The notes under the pieces: model-generated
Database searches by the model: none
Seen by the model: only the letters and a program-made list of their open reading frames with translations
Told to the model about the DNA's origin: nothing
NCBI GenBank assembly: GCA_017311315.1
Contig: CM029669.1
Span: 17,581,102-17,645,101 of the forward strand
Length of the DNA stretch: 64,000 nt
Direction: 5' to 3'
Source: Dendrocalamus latiflorus
Lineage: Eukaryota > Streptophyta > Magnoliopsida > Poales > Poaceae
Shown: piece by piece, positions 41,900 through 55,922 of the stretch
How the letters are laid out: each line of letters opens with the position of its first letter
Numbering within the stretch: position 1 is the first letter of the stretch
Position numbers and translations under genes: made by a program

Positions 41900-44800
41900 A
41901 TGGATAGAGGGTGGATGGATAAGCCTAGGTATATGAAACACTTCCAATTATTTTAGGTCTATATTCTCCACTTCATTATATAGTAACTGATATATATGGA
42001 TGTATGTCACGTAGGCATACAACAATATATTTGCAAGGACTGAACAAATTCCTACAACATGTGTTTAGTAATTCATCCGTAGGCAACAAGATACAATGCC
42101 CTTGTAGAAAATGTGTTTGTTCAGTTTGGAGAGATGAAAGCGAGGTTCGTGAGCATTTGATATGTGAGGGCTTTGAAGAAGGTTACATGATAAGGATGTT
42201 CATGGGGGAAGATAAATCTTTTTTGAACTGTCCTGAGTATGATGAGGTTGGGGATGTGGAGGGGTCTAGCGAAAATGATGATATCTCTGATTTGCTTAGA
42301 GACTTAGCATGTGGGTTAGACAAAGGTGGGGATTTTGAGGATGATGGTGATCCAATGCAAACAAATGAAGATTTGGATGCTCTTAGGAACCTATCAAATG
42401 ATTATGGGCAAGACCTATACCCAGGGTGTAAGAAATATTCAAAGCTGCGTTTCATTGTAAAACTACTTCACACCAAGTTGCTCGGGGGATGGTCTGATAA
42501 GAGTTTTGACTTATTACTTGATCTACTTAACGAAGCTTTCCCTGAAGGGTCAGCACTACCAAAAAACTACAATGAAGCCAAGAAAACTGTCAAATGCCTA
42601 GGACTTGGATATGTCAGCATTCATGCATGTATAAATGATTGCATTCTTTATTGGAAGGATAATGCTAATGCTGAATGTTGTCCAAAGTGTAAAACTTCAC
42701 GGTGGAAATCGGAAAACAAGAGTCCAAATGGGAAACGCGTACACAAGGTTCCTAATAAGGTTCTTCGCTATTTCCCTATAAAGAGAAGGTTCCAGAGGTT
42801 GTTTCTTTGCTCTAGAACAGCAGGCTTAGCAAGATGGCATGATGAAGAGCGCACAAAAGATGGTTTGCTTAGGCATCCAGCAGATTCTCCTCTTTGGAAG
42901 GATTTTGACCATAAACATCCAGATTTTGCTGCAGATAGTCGTAACCTTAGACTTGCATTAGCTACAGATGAGTTCAACCCATTCAGATCCATGAATATTT
43001 CTTATAGTATTTGGCCGGTAAATCTAATTCCATACAACTTTCCACCATGGATTTGTATGAAGCAACCTAATTTCATTATTTCTTTGATAATTCCTGGTCG
43101 ATATGCTCCTGGCAGTGATATGGATGTTTTTATGGAGCCACTAGTTGATAATATGGTAGATATGTTTGTCAATGGAGTTAGAACTTTTGATGCTTCCAAG
43201 GATGAGTACTTCCAGCTGCGTGCTGCCATATTATGCACCATTTCAGATTATCCAGGTCTTGGATATGTGGCTGGATGTTCTACCTCAGGTGAAGTAGCAT
43301 GTCTCGAGTGCCACTCATTTACATGTTCTCTTCGATTAAACAATGGGGGCAAGACTTGTTACATGGGGCATCGTAGGTTCTTACATGCAAACCACCCATT
43401 TAGATTTGATAGTCAGTCATTTGATGGTATTACCGAGCTTCAGTCAGCACCTAAACCATTGTCTGGAGAGGAAATTTTGGTGCAAACCGAAGGCATGGAA
43501 CCAAATTTTGGCAAGGATCCATCTAGGAAGAACCTATCAAAAAAACGAAGGCGCAAGGAGGGGGAACCAATTAATATATGGAAAAGGAGGTCCATTTGGT
43601 TCAAGCTTCCATATTGGAAGGACTTGCTCCTGCGTCATAATCTTGATGTCATGCACATTGAAAAGAACGTATGTGATAATATAATTAATACATTGTTGGG
43701 TACTGACAAGAAATCTAAGGATAACTTGAATTCTCGATTGGACCTTAAAGCTCTAGGCATAAGAAGTGATCTTCATCCTATTGAAGTAGAAGATAAATTT
43801 TATTTACCTCCAGCACCATATTCAATGAGTTCTGAAGAGAAGAAGTTGTTTTGTTCGGTATTAAAGAGAGTTAAGTTTCCAGATGGTTATGCATCAGACA
43901 TTCGGCGCAATATTCAGGTTAATGAGAGAAAGATAATTGGGCTTAAGAGTCATGACAACCATGTTCTTTTGCAACACTTACTTCCACTTGCTGTTAGAAG
44001 GATACTACCAGAAAATGTTAGTGCAGCACTGATTCGCGTGAGCAATTTTTTAAGCAAATATATTCGCCTGTAATCCGTGTAAGTGATATGCAAAAACTAG
44101 AAGTTGACATAGCTGAGACCTTATGTCTTCTTGAGACCATATTCTTACCATCATTTTTTGATATTATGATACACTTGATGGTTCATCTCCCTGCTCAAGC
44201 AAGAATCGCTGGTCCAGTACATTTTCGCAACATGTATCCTGTAGAGAGGTGATTTTCTACAAGAACAAATTAAATAATTGTAGCCATGCCTTATTGCAAA
44301 AAAAAAACTCACTTTAATTTCATATTTATGTATGCATAGGTTTTTGATGAGGTGTAAGGGGTATGTGCGCACTAGAAGTCACCCGGAAGGATCAATTGCA
44401 GAGAGCTATTTATTCGATGAGTGTCTTACATTCTGTTCACGCTATTTGCATGGTGTGACTCGATTTACTCGACAGATTAGAAATGATGAAGGCTTCCCTA
44501 TTGATGTTGGTAGTACTCCTCCTTTCTTTCGCACCATTGGGCGAGGATTGGCTGGCAAATGTGCTGTGGCATTGGACCATAAAACTTGGCTGCAAGCACA
44601 TAGATACGTCTTGTTCAACTATGATAATATAGATTCTTATTTGAAGTAAGCTATTTAAATTATTTTAGCATTCTGAAATTGTAATCTAGAGTTCCTAACA
44701 GTACTAATATGACACTTGCAGCAAGCATATTAACTATCTTTCCTCAACTGGACTTCGAAACAAGCGAGAAATCAATCGCGTGCATCATGAAACCTTTCAT

Positions 44801-45654
44801 GAGTGGTTTAGATTGCATGTAAGTAAGCAAGTGGTCATACCAATGTCTAATTTTTACTGTGATATAACTTTAGGTTGACATATATGTCATAATCACAGGT
44901 GGCTGAGATGGGTGAGAATGAACCAGATGAGATAAAAATTTTAGCCAAAGAGCCAACAATGGTTGCTACTAAATATAATAGTTACACCATAAATGGGTTT
45001 AATTTTCATACCCAAGCTTATGATGAGGGAAGGCCTGTTCAAAGCAGCGGTGTTTCTTTAAGTGCACAGACCACATGTTTTGAGAGGGGCAATATAGTGC
45101 TCTTCAAGTGTGACTGGGTTGATAACCGCACGGAAGGGAAGTGGGTAAAGATAGATCAGTTTGGGGTTACTAGTGTAAATTTCAAACATTTATTCAATAC
45201 CGGTGACAAGCTATCAGATGAGCCTTTCATTTTAGCATCCCAAGCCATCCAAGTTTACTATGTTCAAGACCCTATTGATATTGATTGGTTTGCTGTTGTT
45301 CATTCCAAACCACGCGATTTTTATAATATGCGTGAAGTTGATAATGAAGATTTAGAGCATGACCTCGAAGTACCTACAATTTTGTCTGATGTGCATCCTA
45401 TTTCAAGTATGAATATCAATGTTGGAGATATTGGTTGTGTCAGGACAGATATAGATGGAATAATTGTTGATGCAAATAAACCTGAAAAGTAAGTTTTGTA
45501 CAAATATACTACTGTTGCATCTAAGTTCTGTTCCGCATTATATTATATTACATCATGTGAAGTCCTGCTATAGTATTCTATATGGATGAACATTTGCTAA
45601 CTAATTGCAATCACCTGCAGGAAAAAGAATGGAAAACGCAAGAGAAAGGATTAA
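41900..45654 (+). pseudogene. CACTA TNP2 transposase, near-intact with one frameshift
   Basis: The exons are 41900-41928, 42015-44248, 44340-44645, 44722-44818, 44899-45488 and 45621-45654, all with GT-AG introns and matching phases. The first exon codes MDRGWMDKP, the usual TNP2 start. A transposase-associated zinc motif follows (CPCRKC near residue 35), then the TNP2 core with YSIWPVNLIPYNFPPW, HNLDVMHIEKNVCDN and the DUF4218 block, then a C-terminal DUF4216-type region. Six T at 44046-44051, one short of what the frame needs, shift the reading and cause a stop at 44071; the coding text resumes at once in the next frame. It is otherwise uninterrupted, so the lesion is recent or a homopolymer sequencing error. 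The enzyme cuts and joins element ends. Confidence 0.9.
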
Positions 45655-47364
45655 AGAATGGGGGGGTCAGTGGAAGGTCAAGAGGAAAGAGTAAGCAAGG
45701 GACACTAACAGACTATGAAATACATCGGAACAATACAATAGTAGAAAACAATGAGAAGTTGCAATCTCTTAACCTCCCACAACTGGCCAGCAATATACAT
45801 GTTCAAAAGCCACCCAAGAAAATTGCTAAGGTTATATATGTCTGTCTATTATAGTTGTATTTCATCTTGTCTATGTTGTGTCCCTTTTATTTCACATACA
45901 TATGACTTTTCGTAGATAACTGAATGCACAAAAGGAGCGCCATATGGAAATCATAACTTACGCCCCAGGACAAGGAAAAATATGGAGGACAATGTAGATG
46001 AACGTGTCCATCAAGATCCTGAATACCAGCCGGAGGAACATGAAATGAATGCCGATGAAGAAGGTAAATTCTTGCTAGTATAATATGATATGAGTATGAT
46101 CTGATCTGGATGTTGCATGATTTCTTTGTCATGTGATTACAGTCATTTTCCATGCTTGCTTCAAGTACTACTTTAAATGAACTGTAAGTATCTATTTTTG
46201 TTCATTGGTGCATATAGTTGGCAACCAAATATTGCATTGTAGTGTATGAAAATACAATGCTGGTGATTATATTTTTCTCTTGGCCTCATTGTTTGCAACA
46301 ACCTAGCATCTTACGTACAACCTATAGGCATAATATAGAAACTAGACTCAACAGCCTGATCTGTTAGGTACTTCTAATATTATTATTTTGTCATTTTCCT
46401 TGCACCTCTAGATCAAACTGTTGCACTCCAACGTGATGAACCAAAACGAAAGGATGTAAGGGGCATCACTAAAAAGGTGAACATAATTTCAAGAGCAGGT
46501 CAACCTAAAATCAAGATCACCCTCAATGAATTTGGCCAGCCTATAGGGCCTGATTCTAAAGAGTTTGCTAATGTGATTGGAACATTGGTGAGGAAAAAAA
46601 TATCGGTTGCATACGATGATTGGAGGGAAGTTGATATCAAAAATAAGCTTGCAGTGTGGAATGAAATACAGGTATGTGGATTATTATTTGTCTCTTGTTT
46701 TGTTTTGTGTGTAGTGCTGAAAATGACTATTTTTCATTTTATTACAGTTATATTATGAGATCGATCAGGGTGGTCTACCGTTTGTTTTGTCAATAGCGCA
46801 TAGTCAATGGAGGGAATTTAAGGCTGATCTGAAGAAGGCCTTTTTTGATGCAAATTTGTCTGTTGAACAACTTCTGGAAAAACGTGTCCAAAGAGTTAGT
46901 CTGAAAGAATGGGAGTGGCTTGTTAATCATTGGAAATCTCCAGAAGCAGAGGTTATGCATATCTCTATGTTATTTTGTTTACTACATATAGTATAGTTGT
47001 ACATGGAAAAAGTAGTTATGTTCATGTTTATGCTATAGGCCCGCTCGTTAAGAGGCAAAGCAAATCGCCAAAAGCTGCATGTGTTACACACATCTGGTAG
47101 CAAAAGCTATGCTCGTGTTGGCCATGAATTGGTAACATAAATGCATCTTTTTAAGTTGATTTCATATCTGATTTATAGGATTTTTTTACTATAATACCTC
47201 TTATTGTAGGGGATAAAACTTGGGCATCTTGCTAGAAGAGATGAAATCTGGATTGAGACACATTCAACTAAAAATGGACAACCGATTCCACAGGCTGAGG
47301 CAACAATTGTATGTGTTTTTCTAATAGATCTATTGTGTTTTTTGAATAGTACTAGCTAATATGG

Positions 47365-50300
47365 TGTCACATCCCAAAATTTGCTTTCTGAAAAATTTAA
47401 ATTCAAATTAATTATTTTAAAGTATTTGAGTTTTATTTGGATTTGCCCTGAATTTCTGTTTTTGAAAAGCAAGGTTTGAAAGTATTTTAAGTAAAACCTA
47501 AAATTATTATTAAATAAAAAGATATTTTGAATTTCTATGAAAATCCTAATTCAAATTAATTATTTGGAGTTATTTGAATTTTATTTGGTTTCTTGGATTT
47601 TCTGGAATTTAAAAATGTATGTTTGAAATTAAAAAGTATTTCAAATATGAAAATTAAATACCAACATTAGTTGGAAGTATTTTTATTAAGTCCAAAACTT
47701 ATCCAGGAACTTCTGTGAATTTTTCTGGAATTTTTGGAATTTATTTCATATTTTTCTGAGGCCAATTGAATTTTCTGGGATTTTCTAAAAATCGCCGCCG
47801 TCTCCAGCCTCCCCGCGCCCCGCCGTCGCCTCCCTCGGCCTCCTCGCGTCGCCGCGAAGCCCGTGCGCCCCTCGGCCGAACCTCGTCGTCGCCGGAGCGC
47901 TGTCGCCGTGTGAGACCCGAGCCGCCGCCGCTTCTCCTCGCCGCCGACCACCCTCCGGCCGTCTCCGGTAACTCCCGCGCCCACCCCCGGGTTCCCCCGC
48001 GCCTCCTCTCCCTCTTGCGCCACTCGCCGCCGGTCGTCGCCCGCCGGAGCGCCGGCGAGCTCCCTTCCCCGAGCGCCACCACCGGCCGCCCTGCCACGTC
48101 GGCTCGCCCGTGCCAACGTGGACGGTGACGTGGCGCCACGCCTCAGCCACCTCGGCGTCCCCTCGCCCGGTCAGCTCCACCCCGCCACCTCAGCGCCTTC
48201 CCCCTCCCGTGGACTCGGTCTATAGACCGAGGGCCCACCTGTCAGTGGGGTTTACCCCAGCGCTGACGTAATAATCCGCATTTTCCCATTTAAAAATAAT
48301 CCGGCCGAAAAAAAAATTCGCAGGGCTGACGCAATGCTGACGCCATAATTCATTTTCCTTTAGAAAGATAATTCCAAAAATTCAGATTTTTCTTTTCTCT
48401 GAATTTAAACTTCCCGGAGCCCGTTCTCCCTCGTTTTAACTCCGTTTGAGCCCATTCAAATTTCTAAATTCATCAAAAATTCCAAACTATCCATTTCTTC
48501 CATCCTTTCAAATATTTGAAATTTATTTGATATTTCAAATATTTAAATTTCAAATTCCAATGCCCAGTTTAATTTCAAAGCCTCAGTTCCATTCCAAATT
48601 TTCTGTGCGCTTTCAAAATTCAAATTCCAATCTTGCCAAATCTCCATAAAATCCATTCTATTTTCCTTGGTCCAAATATTGTCTCAGTAATTTCGTTTCC
48701 CAACCAATCTTCCAGATATTCGTTCTACCTCGTGTGAACCCCAAATCCGCTGAACCTTTCTCCTAAATTCGTCTAAAATCATAATCTATCCAATTATGGC
48801 CTCTATTTGAGTTTTTGAGTTTATTTGATTTGATTTGTATTTATTTGCTTTGTTTGCTTCGTCTTTTCCCGCGTAGATTCCAACATTGTCGACGATCCGT
48901 CTTCACAGCAACAAGAAGACCTAGAAACCCTGCAAAAACGCAAGTCTCCTTTGATCATCTTGAACCTATGCTTTTGAAAATGTTTTAATTATTTTAAATT
49001 GTATGCATTGCTATTTACATAAAAGTCACTAGTTCAAATATTTAGGAATTAGTTATTCCAACTTTGTTATACCGTCAATTGACATTGATTGCCATGTACC
49101 TTGCCACCCTAGAACTTCCTTTGTCTCAATAATGAGATTACTATTAATCTTTGTGAATATTAGAATGGTAGAATAATGCTTAGTCATGCTATCTAATATC
49201 CTTAGAAACTCTTGAAAATGGGAAATTATGATTTATTGTAATAGCCTTGTGTTTACAAAGTGTAGTGGTAATTGGAGTTGCCACTGATCTTTCAAAATAA
49301 AATAAAAATGTGAAAGTTGGTTTAGATTAGGGTGGATGGCTGTTTGGGTTGGTGCAATAAGCACGAGAACTTGTTAAGTGTATGTTCCACCCTAGTCAAT
49401 TAAGGACCGACACTTGTGTTTGTCCAAACTGAGCATTAACTGTACAACCACAAGTCTATATGGGTACGACCTAGCTAACTAACTTATGATAGTCTAGTTT
49501 AGGTGCCACCAGTGGAAAGTGGATGCCAGGGATGGACTGGTTATTCACAGTGAGTGACAGGGATTTACTGTACTCATATGGCGCAAGAGGGGGCTTCGGT
49601 TCGGGCGGTTAGCCTACCTGCGATGAAACCTCAGCGGGTGGTATCTAGCTAGATTAGAGTAAGGTAAAGGCTTTGTGATATTTTATCTGGGTCTCATGCC
49701 AAAGGAAGCGTGTTGACTTTTAGGATAATTTATCTCTTGTGGGTAAAGTTGTACAACCTCTGCAGAGTGTAAAACTATTCGAATAGCCGTGCCCACGGTC
49801 AAGGGCGGGCAAGGAATGCATTCACATGGTAGATTTCTGGTTTTGATTTTAAAATGAAAATTTTGTATTCCGAGAGTGGAGGGAACTCTCGGAAGGTAAT
49901 CCTGGCGGATGGAGCCAGAGAGGGTGGATGGAACCCGCAGTTTAAAACTTGACCAATGATAATTGGTTAGCTAGTGTTGGTAGTTGGAATCTTCACTAGA
50001 AAGTTAATTCTGTTAAAACATTTACTTTATTAAACTAATGCATTCGAAAATAATTAGTAGTAATTGAAATTAAAACTTTGCTTTGTGCAAAAGAACCATA
50101 TAGCCTTCCTTTGTCAAGCCTTACATCTATGCATTTTTCCCAAGACTTGCGGAGTACTTTATGTACTCACATGCTACACTTAAAAATAAATCTCAGAAGA
50201 TTGCGAAGCTCAAGAAGGCGACTACGACTTCTTCGCGGGTGGATTCGACGAAGGATTCCAGGAGTTCTAGGTCGCGCTTCCCTAGTCAATTGCCTGTGGC

Positions 50301-50532
50301 GTATTGATGGGTCCTCACCGAGTTTATCTTTTGCTTCCGCTGTGTTTCGTGTGTGCGAGGTCTTGAAACCTCAATTGTAATAATGAGACCTTTCGGTCTG
50401 TACTCTTTAATATTGTAATAAAGCGTTGCTGGTTATGTATTCATTTCTGTTTAACTGTGTGCACTGGCTTTGATCTGGGACTAGTGCAGTAATACACAGA
50501 GGGTCCGGGTTCGGAAATCCGGGGTCCCGACA
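47365..50532 (+). repeat. 5' LTR of LARD-like element, with 788 bp internal deletion
   Basis: It is 3168 bp long. Compared with the 3' LTR it lacks the segment equivalent to 53130-53917, with AATC at the break (47790-47793). The lost piece includes the TATA box. The rest is nearly identical to the 3' LTR. An AATAAAG polyadenylation-type signal lies near 50416. Confidence 0.92.
49758..49798 (+). other. Conserved triple-palindrome module in 5' LTR
   Basis: Three short palindromes follow each other: CTCTGCAGAG (49758-49767), TATTCGAATA (49776-49785) and CCGTGCCCACGG (49787-49798). The same module occurs in the 3' LTR and in an otherwise diverged LTR at 59386. Confidence 0.85.
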
Positions 50533-50536
50533 GAGG

Positions 50537-50550
50537 TGGTATCAGAGCCA
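50537..50550 (+). other. Primer-binding site (initiator tRNA-Met)
   Basis: TGGTATCAGAGCCA starts four bases after the LTR and is the standard plant initiator-tRNA-Met complement. Confidence 0.95.
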
Positions 50551-52688
50551 TCTTGACTGTAGGACGTGACCTAGTTAGAATGGTCGTTAGTAAAAGAGCT
50601 TCAAAATTTATTTTATAAAATAAAAATTTAATAATGTGCTATCCTTGTCTTTTCTTTGTCTTTCTATCCTTACCTTCGTCATGGCATTCTTCCTTATCTA
50701 TCTGCTTATTTCCTTTTTGGAATGGTAATTATACCCTCTTCCCTTTGTAATTTCTATAGATGGCTCAGTAAGGTTGCGTCTAAGAAGTAATTGGAGAAGC
50801 GCGTCATCATGAAGGAGCGAGGACTAGTCCTTTAGTTGTAGTACCCAAGTAAAGTTCTACGATTTTAGAACGCTTATATATATTACTTGTGTGTTAGGTG
50901 GACTGTACCAAGTCTTTGTATACTTGTAGTACAGCCATCCTAAAAAAAACTATTTTTATTTCAAGCTAAGCTTCTCCTAGTTGTTCTCTCTTGTGTGGGA
51001 TGTTGTTTATTCGTTCCCCTGATCTCTTATCTGTGCTACTTCCCTCTTATCTTTTGCTAACCCCAATTACCGCAAAAGTGCAAGCTCCAATTCTTTCACC
51101 GCAGTCCAAGTTTGGAGAATTCTTGTAGACCTAGAGTATATGGAAGACAACAAATTTATGGGAAGTACTCTTGTCAGGAAAGCCATCATAATCAGTGCAT
51201 GTCGAGTTAGGTAATTTGGAGAATTGTTGCTAGGGGGATATATTTTGGATTTAGAATTGGCAAGATTGAATAATATTTGGGAGGATTGAGATAAAAGGTA
51301 TATTTGTAGATACCAATTGATTATGAATAAATGTGAAGAAAGTAATACTTGTGGATTAAATAGATCATGGAGAATGAGTATAGTAGTAAACTTGGTGGAA
51401 CTAATTAGATCATGGGAAGAGTCTAAACTTTGCCTTGGATTTATTATCTAGGATTGAAAGGAGCAATTGGATGCAAAACAAGATTTTTGTTGAAGGGATT
51501 ATTTGTGATTATTGGAGAATTGGTATTTAAGAGATTGATCAAGTAAAGGGAGCGATTAAAAGATTAAGAAGTTGAATTATCATAAACAATTCATGGTATC
51601 AATTTTTGGTGATTTGGTATAATCATGAAGAGTAGATGAATTTTTGGAGTTAATTGATTATCATAGTTTGGTGGACCTATTGATGATAAGTGGATACTAG
51701 TGGAATTCCAGAAGATAATACACTTAGATATCTTGGTGGATTAATTCTATCATTGCAAAGTAGACTTTGATATGTCAATTTGAATTGGTGGATTTAATAG
51801 ATCATTGTTAGATAATTGGATTTTAACTAATGGGATTAACTAGATCATTTAAGGATGTTCAAATGGATAACCTGGAGGATTTAAATTAATTATGGGAGAT
51901 AGATTGTTCGATAAGAATTAATTGAGAGATTGTCCGATAAGAATTAATTGAGGTATTCGAATTCATTCAAATTTGGTGGAACCAAAACGATGATTATCAA
52001 GAGATTGATGTTGGTGGATTAATGAATATTAAATTATGGCTTAGATGATCTTAAACTTGATCGATGATTACTAAAAGGTTGGATTAATCTTATAATTTGA
52101 TCAGAGCTATGGATTTGTTGAATTAGATAATGATCATAAAGCAATTGGTGGAAATCACAAACTACAATGTTATTGGATTCTTGTTAGAAAAATTATATGG
52201 TTTGACGTCGATTCAAATTAGAGCAGAGACTAAAAGTTAATGAGATTACTTGTCGAAATCAATAAGGTGCAATTGTGGTATATGATTTTGGAATTAAGAA
52301 TTTTTGAAGAGTTGAAATAATTATGTCTTTCTCGGATGAACACTTGCGGAAGTTAAGCCCTCTTGGTGGAATCCTGAATTAATTGATATGATAAAGGCAA
52401 TTGAAGTTAACCCAAAGCTTGTAGGCGACTAAAGATGTACCAATCCAATTTGTTGTTCTCTTCCATATTTCTCGGTTAAAGGAATCCTTCAGAGCATCGA
52501 ACAACAACATAGAATCATGAAGAAAGCTGAACGCTGCGCAAGAAGCATGACCATAAAGTTCCACAAAGTACAGTAGAGCAACCATTCGAAGTCAAGCAAC
52601 TTGGGAGCGTGAAGAGTACCTAAGTGCCGATTTTCCCTCTCCTTTCTCTTTCCCAGTCCGTCCGAATCTCGGGGTCGAGATTCTTTCT
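50551..52688 (+). other. Noncoding interior of LARD-like element
   Basis: No retroviral-type domain and no long open frame was found. Between about 51230 and 52340 the DNA consists of degenerate AT-rich text with recurring TTGGTGGATTAA and TAGATCATGG motifs. The element must use proteins from another copy. Confidence 0.75.
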
Positions 52689-52700
52689 AAGGGGGGTAGA
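52689..52700 (+). other. Polypurine tract of LARD-like element
   Basis: AAGGGGGGTAGA ends one base before the 3' LTR. Confidence 0.88.
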
Positions 52701-53782
52701 TTGTCACATCCCAAAATTTGCTTTCTGAAAAATTTAAATTCAAATTAATTATTTTAAAGTATTTGAGTTTTATTTGGATTTGCCCTGAATTTCTGTTTTT
52801 GAAAAGCTAGGTTTGAAAGTATTTTAAGTAAAACCGAAAATTATTATTAAATAAAAAGATATTTTGAATTTCTATGAAAATCCTAATTCAAATTAATTAT
52901 TTGGAGTTATTTGAATTTTATTTGGTTTCTTGGATTTTCTGGAATTTAAAAATGTATGTTTGAAATTAAAAAGTATTTCAAATATGAAAATTAAATACCA
53001 ACATTAGTTGGAAGTATTTTTATTAAGTCCAAACTTATCCAGGAACTTCTGTGAATTTTTCTGGAATTTTTGGAATTTATTTCATATTTTTCTGAGGCCA
53101 ATTGAATTTTCTGGGATTTTCTGAAAATCCTAAATCAAAAATTAAAAATAAAACCCCCTCCCTCTCCTCCGGCCGCCACGTGGACGGCCAGATTGCCGCC
53201 CACGTCGTCGCCTCCATCCCGCCTTCACCACCTCCCCGCTCGCCACGCGTACGGGCTCGATCCGAGCCACGTCGCCCCCCCGGCCATCCGCTCCATCCCG
53301 CCTACCCCTCCCCGATGGCCGCCACGTCGCCCCTCACTCCCATCCACCCGTCCGCCCCGCCCTCATCCTCCACCGCCCGATCTCCATCCGACGCACGCGC
53401 GCCCCCGCTCCCTACTCTCTCTCTCTCCACGCGCCCCCGGCCCACCTGTCGGCGCGCCTCCCCTCCGCCTCCGTCTCTCTACCCGTGGGCCCCGCCCGTC
53501 AGCCACCCCGCCTCCCTCTCTCGCTGACCGCCCGGCCCCGCCTGTCATCCCTCCCGTGCGTCGTCTCCTTCCTCTTGCCCGGCCGCGCGATCTCCGCCGC
53601 CCCTCGCCCGCGGGATCTCCTTCCTTTTCCCGCGTGCGCCGTGCCCCACGCGCCGACAAACCCCGCCATCCCCGCACCCTTCTTTCCTTCCGCGCCCCCC
53701 CTTTCCTTCTTCCCCCTCTCTTTCCGTCCCGCCGCCGCCATCAACGGCGAGCGATTCCCGCCGGACCTCCCCTCCCCGATCC

Positions 53783-53791
53783 CTATAAAAG
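53783..53791 (+). promoter_or_regulatory. TATA box of the 3' LTR promoter
   Basis: CTATAAAAG lies in a GC-rich context, about 1.08 kb into the LTR. It is absent from the 5' LTR because of the internal deletion. Confidence 0.75.
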
Positions 53792-55881
53792 GGACCCCGA
53801 GCGTCGCCTCTCCTCGCTCCACCTCGCTCTGCGCTCGCCCGCTCCTCCCGAGCTCTCCCCTCCCTCCGCTCCGTGCAGCGTCTCCCCGAGCGTCGGCGAA
53901 AGCAACAGCGAGCAATCGCCGCCGTCTCCAGCCTCCCCGCGCCCCGCCGTCGCCTCCCTCGGCCTCCTCGCGTCGCCGCGAAGCCCGTGCGCCCCTCGGC
54001 CGAACCTCGTCGTCGCCGGAGCGCTGTCGCCGTGTGAGACCCGAGCCGCCGCCGCTTCTCCTCGCCGCCGACCACCCTCCGGCCGTCTCCGGTAACTCCC
54101 GCGCCCACCCCCGGGTTCCCCCGCGCCTCCTCTCCCTCTTGCGCCACTCGCCGCCGGTCGTCGCCCGCCGGAGCGCCGGCGAGCTCCCTTCCCCGAGCGC
54201 CACCACCGGCCGCCCTGCCACGTCGGCTCGCCCGTGCCAACGTGGACGGTGACGTGGCGCCACGCCTCAGCCACCTCGGCGTCCCATCGCCCGGTCAGCT
54301 CCACCCCGCCACCTCAGCGCCTTCCCCCTCCCGTGGACTCGGTCTATAGACCGAGGGCCCACCTGTCAGTGGGGTTTACCCCAGCGCTGACGTAATAATC
54401 CGCATTTTCCCATTTAAAAATAATCCGGCCGAAAAAAAAATTCGCAGGGCTGACGCAATGCTGACGCCATAATTCATTTTCCTTTAGAAAGATAATTCCA
54501 AAAATTCAGATTTTCCTTTTCTCTGAATTTAAACTTCCCGGAGCCCGTTCTCCCTCGTTTTAACTCCGTTTGAGCCCATTCAAATTTCTAAATTCATCAA
54601 AAATTCCAAACTATCCATTTCTTCCATCCTTTCAAATATTTGAAATTTATTTGATATTTCAAATATTTAAATTTCAAATTCCAATGCCCAGTTTAATTTC
54701 AAAGCCTCAGTTCCATTCCAAATTTTCTGTGCGCTTTCAAAATTCAAATTCCAATCTTGCCAAATCTCCATAAAATCCATTCTATTTTCCTTGGTCCAAA
54801 TATTGTCTCAGTAATTTCGTTTCCCAACCAATCTTCCAGATATTCGTTCTACCTCGTGTGAACCCCAAATCCGCTGAACCTTTCTCCTAAATTCGTCTAA
54901 AATCATAATCTATCCAATTATGGCCTCTATTTGAGTTTTTGAGTTTATTTGATTTGATTTGTATTTATTTGCTTTGTTTGCTTCGTCTTTTCCTGCGTAG
55001 ATTCCAACGTTGTCGACGATCCGTCTTCACAGCAACAAGAAGACCTAGAAACCCTGCAAAAACGCAAGTCTCCTTTGATCATCTTGAACCTATGCTTTTG
55101 AAAATGTTTTAATTATTTTAAATTGTATGCATTGCTATTTACATAAAAGTCACTAGTTCAAATATTTAGGAATTAGTTATTCCAACTTTGTTATACCCTC
55201 AATTGACATTGATTGCCATGTACCTTGCCACCCTAGAACTTCCTTTGTCTCAATAATGAGATTACTATTAATCTTTGTGAATATTAGAATGGTAGAATAA
55301 TGCTTAGTCATGCTATCTAATATCCTTAGAAACTCTTGAAAATAGGAAATTATGATTTATTGTAATAGCCTTGTGTTTACAAAGTGTAGTGGTAATTGGA
55401 GTTGCCACTGATCTTTCAAAATAAAATAAAAATGTGAAAGTTGGTTTAGATTAGGGTGGATGGCTGTTTGGGTTGGTGCAGTAAGCACGAGAACTTGTTA
55501 AGTGTATGTTCCACCCTAGTCAATTAAGGACCGACGCTTGTGTTTGTCCAAACTGAGCATTAACCGTACAACCACAAGTCTATATGGGTACGACCTAGCT
55601 AACTAACTTATGATAGTCTAGTTTAGGTGCCACCAGTGGAAAGTGGATGCCAGGGATGGACTGGTTATTCACAGTGAGGGACAGGGATTTACTGTACTAA
55701 TATGGCGCAAGAGGGGGCTTCGGTTCGGGCGGTTAGCCTACCTGCGGTGAAACCTCAGCAGGTGGTATCTAGCTAGATTAGAGTAAGGTAAAGGCTTTGT
55801 GATATTTTATCTGGGTCTCATGCCAAAGGAAGCGTGTTGACTTTTAGGATAATTTATCTCTTGTGGGTAAAGTTGTACAAC

Positions 55882-55922
55882 CTCTGCAGAGTGTAAAACT
55901 ATTCGAATAGCCGTGCCCACGG
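55882..55922 (+). other. Conserved triple-palindrome module in 3' LTR
   Basis: CTCTGCAGAG (55882-55891), TATTCGAATA (55900-55909) and CCGTGCCCACGG (55911-55922) are identical to the copy at 49758. Confidence 0.85.

Noticed and set aside
53102..54304. Open frames of 141-300 codons on both strands
   Set aside because: They fall in the GC-rich core of the LTR; parts recur in the 5' LTR at 47667-48180, so they are repeat sequence, not host genes.
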